A program made the position numbers and the translations under genes. Positions 14,312 to 21,794 of a DNA stretch of 24,584 nucleotides are shown here, piece by piece. Under the pieces are notes generated by a model, which saw only the letters and a list, made by a program, of their open reading frames with translations, was not told where the DNA came from and ran no database searches. Position 1 is the stretch's first letter. Every line of letters begins with the position of its first letter. The stretch is taken from the NCBI GenBank assembly GCA_946487985.1, contig CAMLUY010000003.1, forward strand, positions 1 through 24,584, read 5' to 3'. The stretch comes from an uncultured Clostridia bacterium. GTDB lineage: Bacteria > Bacillota > Clostridia > Christensenellales > UBA1242.

Positions 14312-16669
14312 TTATTGCATTTCGCTTTCGCTGTCTTGAATTTGAAGTGATGAATCACCGTAAATTTTTTCAGTAAGCTTTTGAACAAGCTCTTCTTCAA
14401 CAGCGTCCTCGCTTACATTTCCTGAGCGTACTGATTTATCAAGTTCATATACTTTAAAGCCTTGTACTTTGCCATTTTCATCAGTAATTATTGCGATTGC
14501 TGATGATGTAATTGTTGTCTTTTTGGTTTTTGCATTGTAAACGGTGTCGATTGAATATGTGATGTCAATGTCACCATCAATAGCACTGTCACCAACTTGC
14601 AAAATGCCGTTTTCTGCATTTTCAGCAGCTGGAAGTTGTGTGTCGAATGACTGGAATTTCAAATCAGATGCCGACTTAATTCTGTCCATCAAATCAGATG
14701 CACTGATTTGCTGCTCTGTCAAGTTTGCTGCAACTGTCGCGGTAATCAGGTTTGTATATGCATTATTTGCCATATCTGTGCAGCTTGCAAGAATTTTAAC
14801 CTCGCCATTCTTTGAGTATGTGAAGCTGTCAATGCTGTTCACCCTGCCACCAAGGTCAGCGTCAATAAGATAGATGCCATAGCTTTTGATGAAATTTTGA
14901 AGCTCTGCATCTGTGAAAGTGATTTCAATTACCGGCTTGTTGAGTGCTTCATTGGTATTCTCTTGATATTCTGTATATTCAGATGTTGACTCTGAAAGAG
15001 CGGTGTTTGCCTCAGTGACAAATGTATTGATGAGTGTCGCGCTGTCAATCAGGTCTTTACCAAGTTCAGATACTGTTTTGTAATCTCCGCTGCTGTATGC
15101 GGCGTTGATTTGTGAAAGTATGTCTTGATAATTTGTGTGTTCTGCGTCTGCGCTTGCTTTTGCGTCTTTTGCCTGCTGTGCAAGTTCTGCAAGGCTGTCT
15201 TTCAATGACTGTTCTGCGTCAGTTTCATTGATTTTTTGCGAGTTGCTTTCTGTTGTTGAAGCGGCTTTGTCAGCTGCGCTGATGTCTTCTGCAACAAGCT
15301 TGTTCAGGTTTGGAATAGTGCCAATGTAATATTGGTCAGCAGCAATCTTTTCCTGAGAAATAGTATATTGCTCAACCACTGTGGTAGCGTTTTCGCTTGA
15401 TTGTGCAGCTGCGGCATTAATAGGCGTTGCTTTTGCAACAAGTTCTTGACCTATGCGAGCGACTTCGGCGTAGTTGTTTGCCGAATATGCTGCTTCAAAA
15501 TCGTCGCGGATTGACTGATATTCCTCAGAATAGATTCTGTATGCTTCGTCACGGTTTGCAACTGCTGCGTTGTAGCTTTCAAGAGCTGTTGTTTTGAAAA
15601 TTTCATCAGCATTTGAAGCGTTGATTTTGTCAAGATTTTCTTTTGCCAATTTGACAGCTGCATCTGCTGCAAGAAGGTCATTTGTAATAATTCCATCAAG
15701 TTCAGGGATAGTCGAAGTGTAATAGTTGTTTGCGATTTCTTTTGCGGCCTGATTTTCATTGTTTGTCAAGTTTTCAAAAATAGCACGTATTTCACTTGTA
15801 GTTTCAACAACTTGGCCAGTCAGGTTTGCAATTTTCTGAGCAGACTGGTTGATGCTTTCTGCAATTTGTTTTGCAGCGTTGTAATCTTCTGCGTTATACT
15901 TCTCTTCAAACTGATTGAGAAGCGACTGGGTGTTGTTTTCGCCAAACGCCTTTTCATATTCGCTTTGAACGACGTCATTGTTTTCTTTTGCAACATTGTA
16001 CTGGCTTTCAATGTCAGACACTGCGTCTTTTACAGTTGAAACTTTGGCAACTTTTTTAGTTTGCAAATTTTCAGTCTGTGTGAATATACCATCAACAACA
16101 TTGAATGCATTTTGTGAAGTTGTTGCATTGTCCGCAGCAACTGCCTGAGTTGCTGTAATATTGTTGTTGAATGCGTCAACAAACTCTTTTGTCTGTTTTG
16201 CATCTTTGCTTGCATTTGATCCAACAATAGTCGCTGCAACCACTCCCACTGCTAAAACAACAGTGGCTGCTGCAAGTGACAAAGTCTTTTTGAGCTTGAT
16301 CCAGCCCTTAAAGCTTGTGTCACCCTTCTTGCCTTTGTTTTTTACTGTGCTTTCTGCCGCTGGCTGTGCAGCATTGCTGTAACCTTCATCAATAGCCGAA
16401 CGAAGGTCTTCAAATCCATAATCAAGTTGAGTGTCCGATACTTTTGGTTCTGGCACAACTTTCTTCTTTGGTTCTGCAACAGCTTTTGGTTTTGCTTTTT
16501 CAGCAACTTTCTTAGATTGTTTTGCAGCAACACTTTTCTTGCTTTCAGATGTTGCAGTTTTTTTGTTTTCAAGCGCAGCATTGTCGGTCGCAACAGCTTG
16601 AACTTTGACTTCCTCAGCAGTCTTTACAAGACTTGGTCTTTTTGGTGATCTTTTTTTAACAACAACCAT
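14312..16669 (-). CDS. Single-pass membrane protein with repetitive helical ectodomain, unknown function
   Basis: 785 residues. Residues 1-125 are cytoplasmic and low-complexity, rich in Lys, Ala, Val and Pro (KKSVAAKQSKKVAEKAKPK), like histone-H1 or translocation tails. One membrane helix at ~129-150 follows. Outside is a helical region (~155-560) with at least two copies of a ~130-residue unit: YN/YSAN-NYAEVARIG...IN, then YYTSTIPELDGIITNDLLAAD (copy 1) and YYIGTIPNLNKLVAEDISAAD (copy 2), plus the first part of a third (YSSGDYKTVSELGKDLIDSA). The C-terminal ~210 residues are beta/alpha and unlike the repeats. I do not recognise the family. Start at 16669 has GGAGGGAG 7 nt upstream; a near-perfect sigma-A promoter lies at 16700-16728, so vegetative, probably strong, expression is expected. 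Confidence 0.85.
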   Translation of the reverse strand: MVVVKKRSPKRPSLVKTAEEVKVQAVATDNAALENKKTATSESKKSVAAKQSKKVAEKAKPKAVAEPKKKVVPEPKVSDTQLDYGFEDLRSAIDEGYSNAAQPAAESTVKNKGKKGDTSFKGWIKLKKTLSLAAATVVLAVGVVAATIVGSNASKDAKQTKEFVDAFNNNITATQAVAADNATTSQNAFNVVDGIFTQTENLQTKKVAKVSTVKDAVSDIESQYNVAKENNDVVQSEYEKAFGENNTQSLLNQFEEKYNAEDYNAAKQIAESINQSAQKIANLTGQVVETTSEIRAIFENLTNNENQAAKEIANNYYTSTIPELDGIITNDLLAADAAVKLAKENLDKINASNADEIFKTTALESYNAAVANRDEAYRIYSEEYQSIRDDFEAAYSANNYAEVARIGQELVAKATPINAAAAQSSENATTVVEQYTISQEKIAADQYYIGTIPNLNKLVAEDISAADKAASTTESNSQKINETDAEQSLKDSLAELAQQAKDAKASADAEHTNYQDILSQINAAYSSGDYKTVSELGKDLIDSATLINTFVTEANTALSESTSEYTEYQENTNEALNKPVIEITFTDAELQNFIKSYGIYLIDADLGGRVNSIDSFTYSKNGEVKILASCTDMANNAYTNLITATVAANLTEQQISASDLMDRIKSASDLKFQSFDTQLPAAENAENGILQVGDSAIDGDIDITYSIDTVYNAKTKKTTITSSAIAIITDENGKVQGFKVYELDKSVRSGNVSEDAVEEELVQKLTEKIYGDSSLQIQDSESEMQ

Positions 16670-16699
16670 TTGAATCTCCCTCCGTGTTATTATACACAT

Positions 16700-16728
16700 A
16701 TTATACAGCAATCTGTTCATATTGTCAA
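16700..16728 (-). promoter_or_regulatory. Consensus sigma-A promoter of the 785-aa protein gene
   Basis: Minus strand: -35 TTGACA (16723-16728), 17-nt spacer, -10 TATAAT (16700-16705): perfect boxes with optimal spacing. It is the strongest promoter match in the window. Predicted leader about 25 nt. Confidence 0.8.
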
Positions 16729-16840
16729 TAGCCAATTAAAACAAATTGTCGTCATATTTGTTGATTTTTTATCGGTTTTGATGGATAAAAACTTAAATTA
16801 TCACGATAAAACTATTTTTTCAATGCGAAACCATATCTCT

Positions 16841-17428
16841 TTAATTTGGCACTTCTTCATCAAGATATGTCGCGGTAAGGTCAGCAAGGTGCATCAGAAA
16901 ACAGATTGGATATCTGTAATACGTTTCAGATGCAAGCGTGCTGCCATTTTGAACACGAGCATCAAACTCCCCCATATGCCAGTTGATGGCAAGTGCCTCC
17001 TCTCTTGTCAGCTTGATGAACGCCGAGAGTATGTAGACAGATTTTTCGCCATGTCCATATGGCAGATTGTCTTCGACTTTATAGTACGGCTTTTTCACCC
17101 ATTGCCCTGTTTCGTCTTTAACATTTCTGAAATCTTCGACATAGGTGTCAACCTTGCAAACATCATGTAAAAGTCCCATTATTGCTACGCTCTCTCGGCT
17201 GACTTTGCTTTCCCAGCCTTCTCCATATTCGGCTTCCAATATTTTTACAAACCTCTTGTACACATTGATGGAGTGTCTGCATAGGCCGCCTTTAAACGCA
17301 CAATGGCGACGCGTGCTTGCAGGTGCAGTAAAAAAGTCTGACTTTTCCAGCCATTCAAGCAAGCGGTCTGCGCCATCACGATCAATATTGTCATAAAATA
17401 TATCTAAAAATTCATCTTTATCGTCCAT
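16841..17428 (-). CDS. HD-domain phosphohydrolase-like protein
   Basis: 195 residues. Carries the HD-superfamily metal-binding pattern: H52 in CRHSINVYKRF, the HD pair H88-D89 in GLLHDVCKVDTY, H126 in GHGEKSVYILS and H151 in NWHMGEFD. These proteins are usually metal-dependent phosphohydrolases acting on nucleotides or signalling nucleotides, but the substrate of this subfamily is not known to me. Soluble, cytoplasmic, no extra domain. AAGGA lies 8-12 nt upstream of the ATG. The next gene upstream in the same direction ends 99 bp away, with a possible weak terminator between. 16729-16840 contain only the promoter above and a TTATCACGATAA dyad. Confidence 0.88.
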   Translation of the reverse strand: MDDKDEFLDIFYDNIDRDGADRLLEWLEKSDFFTAPASTRRHCAFKGGLCRHSINVYKRFVKILEAEYGEGWESKVSRESVAIMGLLHDVCKVDTYVEDFRNVKDETGQWVKKPYYKVEDNLPYGHGEKSVYILSAFIKLTREEALAINWHMGEFDARVQNGSTLASETYYRYPICFLMHLADLTATYLDEEVPN

Positions 17429-17473
17429 ATTTATTATCCTTCTTTTTGTGTAAATTACATAAATTATTCATAA

Positions 17474-17516
17474 AAAACGCCATTTTTGTTGTATTTTTTA
17501 TGTTTTTTTGCGTTTT
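17474..17516 (-). terminator. Possible weak terminator after the 135-aa gene
   Basis: Minus strand: AAAACGC / GCGTTTT (17510-17516 with 17474-17480) with a long 29-nt loop and a following T-rich run. The large loop makes this uncertain. Confidence 0.3.
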
Positions 17517-17527
17517 ATATCAATTTT

Positions 17528-17935
17528 TTATTGTTTGCATTTTTCAATCAGCGACCTTAGTGACGCCGAAGAGTAGTTTTCATATTGCAACAACTCTTTC
17601 CTTATTTCATCAAGCGCGTTTGCCCCTTGAAGAAGTTTGTCCTGCTCATTTTTAATATGCTTTATTTCATCAAAAGTTGTTGTAAATTTTTCATAGCAAG
17701 ACTTTGCCAGCTTTTCAACATCAAGCATGTCGCTGCAAAGAATTCTGACCACATCAACAAAGTCTTGGTCTGCGTTGTTTTCCACAGTTTTTAAATACGC
17801 AAAAGCAAGGTCTGTATTGCTTTCAATGTTCTCTTGCAGCATCTCGGCCTGCCGAGCCATATCAAGAATATGCTCTTTGTTGTCGACGCCGTCGTGCGAG
17901 CAACCCTCTTGAATGTCGTTTGCAATTTTTTTCAT
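17528..17935 (-). CDS. Alpha-helical protein of unknown function, 135 aa
   Basis: No family recognised. The protein is almost wholly helical and acidic, with heptad-like stretches (ILDMARQAEMLQENIESN; FTTTFDEIKHIKNEQDKLL) that suggest a coiled coil. There is no signal peptide or membrane segment, so it is probably cytoplasmic. Three Cys are scattered. GGAG is 8-11 nt upstream of the ATG at 17935. It lies downstream of the terminator of the large transglutaminase-like gene and upstream of the HD gene, so it may lead a two-gene transcript. Codon use resembles its neighbours. Confidence 0.75.
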   Translation of the reverse strand: MKKIANDIQEGCSHDGVDNKEHILDMARQAEMLQENIESNTDLAFAYLKTVENNADQDFVDVVRILCSDMLDVEKLAKSCYEKFTTTFDEIKHIKNEQDKLLQGANALDEIRKELLQYENYSSASLRSLIEKCKQ

Positions 17936-18026
17936 AATTCACGCTCCATGAATGTATTTTACTAAAAATTTAATTATTTTGAAAGCAATTTTTGATAATT
18001 TGCGTGTTTTTTTAAGAAAATACATG

Positions 18027-18053
18027 AAAAAAACTGCTGAATTTACAGCAGTT
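18027..18053 (-). terminator. Intrinsic terminator of the transglutaminase-like gene
   Basis: Minus strand: perfect 8-bp stem AACTGCTG / CAGCAGTT, 6-nt loop, then seven T. It lies 8 bp past the stop codon at 18061. Confidence 0.9.
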
Positions 18054-18060
18054 CTTATTT

Positions 18061-21000
18061 TTAAAAGCAATTTGATTTGTGACGTTTGATGAAGTGAATC
18101 ATCAGTGCAATGGCAGCAATCACGCCGCCAACAGCGCAGACTATGATGATCACCATAACCGTCAAAGACTCTGGTTCATCTTCATCTGGATTGGTCGGTT
18201 CTGACGGGTTTGTCGGCTGCGTTTCTTCAAACTCAAACAACAGATAAACGTCGTCAAGGTCAGAGTCCAATCTGTAAAGATTTGTTGAAATTTTTTCCAA
18301 TTGATACTGGCTTTGGTCAAGCACATTTTGACCATCAGTCACTGTAATACTTTTGATTGTTTTATTGTGATTGATGTTTATGAGAATGTAACTTTCACCA
18401 CTTTCAATTCGGCTGTCAACGCTGTAATCAAGTCCGTCATTTGACACATGGACAACAGGCGCGTGCATTATTTTAAACGTCACAACAACATCGCTTGCTG
18501 GCATGACGAATGAAAAAGTTTTGTCGTCTTGCGATTGTGAAATATTTACGCCTACGTCAGCTGTGACACCAGAGATAAAATGCGCATATGGCAAATTCAA
18601 AATTGTAATTTCAATCTTTTGCCCTTCCTCGGCGTTTTCAATATTGATTTGTGCGTCAATATTTTGATTTGAAACTGAAACTTTATATTTAATATTTTCA
18701 AGCTCTATTATTATTGACACGTCCTGCGCTGGCATTGTAAAACTGTAACTGCCATCACCATTATCCTGCACTGCAACTTGTGCGCTTGATATCGACTTGA
18801 CACGCTTGCCTTGCGGGCAGTCAATATTCAGTTCAACTCTTTCCCCTCTTGCAGCTTTGCTTGGCGCGGTAACGTCTGCGCCGCCACCATCAATATTTAT
18901 GTTGTACGCATTTGTACCAAGCTCGAACGCAATCTGCACTGCCTCTGCTGGCATTTTGAATGTATATTGGTTGTCGCTTATCTTGTTGAATATCACGCCG
19001 TCAACATTGCTGGTAATGTTTGTAATATATTTTTCATCTGGCAAGCTGGTTATGTTTATTGTCACAAGTTCGTCAAACTCTGCCTGAGACTGGCAGTTGT
19101 AAACGACTTCGGTTTCAGCAAATGTAATCGCGTATTTGAGCACAATCACTGTAAAAGTTATGCTGACATCTTGCGCCGGCATAGTGAAAGAATAGACATT
19201 GTTGCCTTTATCTGTAATTTGCAAGTTTTCAACGCTTGAAGTGAAACCTTGGATAATTTGGCCTGTTTTCAAAGTGACTTGAATAGTTATCTCTTCACCA
19301 TAGACAGGCGACTGATTGCTAATGTCTGAAACTATATTAGTGTTTGACACAGATACTTTGTATTTCACGTCTGCAAGCACTATTTCAATCTCAACATTTC
19401 GATTCGGCATGACAAATTGATAAATGCCATTGCCGAGGTCGGATATTTCCAGTGCTTGTCCTGATGTGTCCTGAACCATTTCAACTCTTTTGCCGACAGG
19501 CAGGTTGTCAATGGAAAGTATGATTTCATCTTGATAGTATGCCTGACTTTTATTCAATACCTCATCAAAAGAAAGAGAGCCTGCGTCTTTGACCTTGACG
19601 CTGTAAAGCTCTCTCTCCGTTTGAATATTGATATAGATATCTTCTGTGCCAACCGTGAATGAATAGAGATTGCTTGAAAGTTTTGAAATCGTCACCTGCT
19701 GCGATGTGATTGATGTAATTTTATATCCTGTTTCAATGTTGTTTATTGCAAGCGTCACCGTTTCGCCTTGATAGTATCTGTCTTTGTTTGGCGAGATTGT
19801 GTATGTCAATACCTCTGTTTCAGAAACATCAACACTGTATACAGCTTGATTTTCAACTGTGATGACCTGCTCGTATTCAGAAATTGCTGTTCCATTTTTA
19901 GACGTCTGAATCCTGAATTTGTACATGCCATTGTCAGAGCCGCTTGAAAGCATAAGACTGTCTGTAAATGGCTGGTACTCACTCCAAGATTTGCCGCCAT
20001 CTTTGCTGACTGAATATGCAAGCGTATTGTTTTGCACAAGACCGGTCACCGAAGGTGTCAATGTCGTTGATGTGATCCTGTCGCCGTCACGCTCATAGCT
20101 TTCTGCAATACTGTCTATTGTTGGGAAAACGAAGTCGGTCTCCATAATTGTAGGCACATCAAATTCAAGTGTAATGTCACTTATTGAGAAAATGTAGTTT
20201 TTAACAATTCTGCCACCAGCATAAAATCCCGTTTGCTGCTCTTCATTACCGCCCTTTAATAAATAGTCATGCTTATGTGCTTCAATATATTCCTGTTCTT
20301 GAAGTGGTGGATAGCCTATCAATACTGGGTCATTCCATGTCACATCAGTGCCGTACCAGTTGTCGTAAAGCTTGACATAGCTCCACGCGTGGCCAACCGA
20401 TGTGTTTTGATAGTCATCATATGCAAAGCCCACACCTGGCAAGTTCACGATATTCAGCTCATCAAGAAGTACTGACAAAGCATATGAATAGCCGTCGCAC
20501 ACTGCGACTTTATTTACCAGCGCACCATAGGCAGTATGTACAAATGGAGCAACATATGTTGTGTCATATTCCACATTGTACACAAGATAGTCATTCAAAT
20601 ATACCACCTTTTGATAGTCATTGTATCCATCAGGTATGCTTGCAATGATGGTATCAACCGCGTTTTCAAATGCGCTTACCATACTGTTTATTTGTGACTG
20701 AGATGAAATATTTGAATCGTAAAAGCCCCCGTCCTTTGTAAACTTGATGTCAATAACTCTGCTGCCGCTTGTAGCCGTCATGATTGATACACCAGAAAAG
20801 TCAAGCCAAAATAGCTCAGGGTTGTCAAGCCTAAGGCATGACAAAGCACCAGCCGAAGCCTGGAACACGTAATCGTACATTTCATTGAAATCTGCACTTG
20901 GTGCGTAATCAGCAATAGAAATTTCAGTTGAGCCAGCTTTCATTTCATCGACATTGTCGATGATTGCTTCATACATAATCACAGCGTAGTAGTTTGCTTT

Positions 21001-21201
21001 GTCAGAACTGTTGCCGCGCAAAAAATCAGCATAACTGCTGGCGTCTTCAATGGCAAAATCACCTGAATATGCCAGCTGGTCAGAACTTTGATTTCTTTGC
21101 CACATATCCTCTCGCCCATGTAAATAAAGGGCAACAAGAAAAGCAACAAGCAGCACAATAACTATTGGTAAAATTATTTTTAAACTCTTTTTATCACTCA
21201 T
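18061..21201 (-). CDS. Membrane-anchored transglutaminase-like surface protein with InlB-B-like repeats
   Basis: 1046 residues. Signal/anchor at ~8-27; helical region; transglutaminase/protease-like domain ~195-300 with the full catalytic triad visible: C235 in KVAVCDGYSYALSVLL, H271 in VGHAWSYVKLYDNW and D286 in GTDVTWNDP. An Asp-box motif (SKDGGKSWS, ~399-407) follows. Residues ~454-993 form about seven tandem ~77-residue repeats of Flg_new/divergent InlB-B type, each ending like YSFTMPAQDVSITFTV. A Pro/Glu/Thr linker leads to a C-terminal membrane helix (~1015-1037) and a short basic tail (KRHKSNCF). It is displayed on the cell surface; substrate unknown (peptidoglycan, protein or cross-link). 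No ribosome site precedes the ATG; the promoter lies directly in front (21208-21237). Confidence 0.92.
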   Translation of the reverse strand: MSDKKSLKIILPIVIVLLVAFLVALYLHGREDMWQRNQSSDQLAYSGDFAIEDASSYADFLRGNSSDKANYYAVIMYEAIIDNVDEMKAGSTEISIADYAPSADFNEMYDYVFQASAGALSCLRLDNPELFWLDFSGVSIMTATSGSRVIDIKFTKDGGFYDSNISSQSQINSMVSAFENAVDTIIASIPDGYNDYQKVVYLNDYLVYNVEYDTTYVAPFVHTAYGALVNKVAVCDGYSYALSVLLDELNIVNLPGVGFAYDDYQNTSVGHAWSYVKLYDNWYGTDVTWNDPVLIGYPPLQEQEYIEAHKHDYLLKGGNEEQQTGFYAGGRIVKNYIFSISDITLEFDVPTIMETDFVFPTIDSIAESYERDGDRITSTTLTPSVTGLVQNNTLAYSVSKDGGKSWSEYQPFTDSLMLSSGSDNGMYKFRIQTSKNGTAISEYEQVITVENQAVYSVDVSETEVLTYTISPNKDRYYQGETVTLAINNIETGYKITSITSQQVTISKLSSNLYSFTVGTEDIYINIQTERELYSVKVKDAGSLSFDEVLNKSQAYYQDEIILSIDNLPVGKRVEMVQDTSGQALEISDLGNGIYQFVMPNRNVEIEIVLADVKYKVSVSNTNIVSDISNQSPVYGEEITIQVTLKTGQIIQGFTSSVENLQITDKGNNVYSFTMPAQDVSITFTVIVLKYAITFAETEVVYNCQSQAEFDELVTINITSLPDEKYITNITSNVDGVIFNKISDNQYTFKMPAEAVQIAFELGTNAYNINIDGGGADVTAPSKAARGERVELNIDCPQGKRVKSISSAQVAVQDNGDGSYSFTMPAQDVSIIIELENIKYKVSVSNQNIDAQINIENAEEGQKIEITILNLPYAHFISGVTADVGVNISQSQDDKTFSFVMPASDVVVTFKIMHAPVVHVSNDGLDYSVDSRIESGESYILININHNKTIKSITVTDGQNVLDQSQYQLEKISTNLYRLDSDLDDVYLLFEFEETQPTNPSEPTNPDEDEPESLTVMVIIIVCAVGGVIAAIALMIHFIKRHKSNCF

Positions 21202-21207
21202 AGTATT

Positions 21208-21237
21208 ATCATATCACAAATCTACAAAAAATTACAA
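21208..21237 (-). promoter_or_regulatory. Promoter placing the transcript start on the ATG (leaderless)
   Basis: Minus strand: -35 TTGTAA (21232-21237), 18-nt spacer, -10 TATGAT (21208-21213), then six bases, then the ATG of the transglutaminase-like gene. A start 7 nt after the -10 box falls on the A of ATG. Lack of any Shine-Dalgarno sequence supports this. Confidence 0.5.
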
Positions 21238-21308
21238 TAATTTTGTTAAAATATAAAATTTTTTATTGCCAGCATTTTGTTCGCTCTAGCTAATTCATTT
21301 GGTCGTGA

Positions 21309-21794
21309 CTATGGCTGAGCGTCAAAGTCAAGTTTCATACCAAGATAGGTCTTTGCCGCATTGTCTGATTCAAGATAGTAATATCTTTTTCCGCAATCAA
21401 TCTTGCCAATTTCCTGCATTTCTTTGTCAGTAAGCTGAAAATCATATATGTCAAGATTCTCTTTGATGTGCTCTGGCTTGTTTGCGCCTGGAAAGACAAT
21501 ATTGCCGTCCTGAATATGCCATCTGAGTATTATTTGCACTTTTGACTTTTTGTATTTGTCTGAAAGTTCTTGAAAAATTGGTTGTTCAATCAAGGTTTTA
21601 TCGCCATGCCCAAGTGGATACCAGGCTTCAAGCTTTGTGCCATATTTTGAAATTTTCTCTTTAAGCTGGTGCTGCTGATAGTACGGGTGCGCCTCAACCT
21701 GTAAAACAGCAGGCAGCACCTCGGCTTGTGACACAATTTCTTCAAATTTGTTGTACTCCATGCCAAAATTTGAAAGACCTATGCTTCTTACCTT
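21309..21794 (-). pseudogene. Aldo/keto reductase, N-terminal half missing
   Basis: Reading frame from 21794 to the TAG at 21309 encodes the C-terminal ~160 residues of an aldo/keto reductase: KVRSIGLSNF, then VLQVEAHPYYQQHQL, YGTKLEAWYPLGHG, IILRWHIQDGNIVFPGANKPEHIKENLDIYDFQL and EMQEIGKID, all in family order. Full-length family members have about 270-330 residues; the ~135 N-terminal ones, with the catalytic Asp, Tyr, Lys and His, are absent. The family match begins at the Lys-Val immediately next to the stop codon of the AAA+ gene (21794-21796), and the frame hits a TGA a few codons further up. The first ATG (21761) has no ribosome site. It is therefore a decapitated remnant, transcribed at most as a tail of the AAA+ message. 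Confidence 0.85.

Noticed and set aside
16670..17170. 166-codon open frame on plus over the consensus promoter and HD gene
   Set aside because: Overlaps a convincing minus-strand promoter and an HD-domain gene; no family resemblance.
21309..21761. A short intact aldo/keto reductase starting at 21761
   Set aside because: Homology continues upstream of this ATG to 21794, there is no ribosome site, and the catalytic half is missing.
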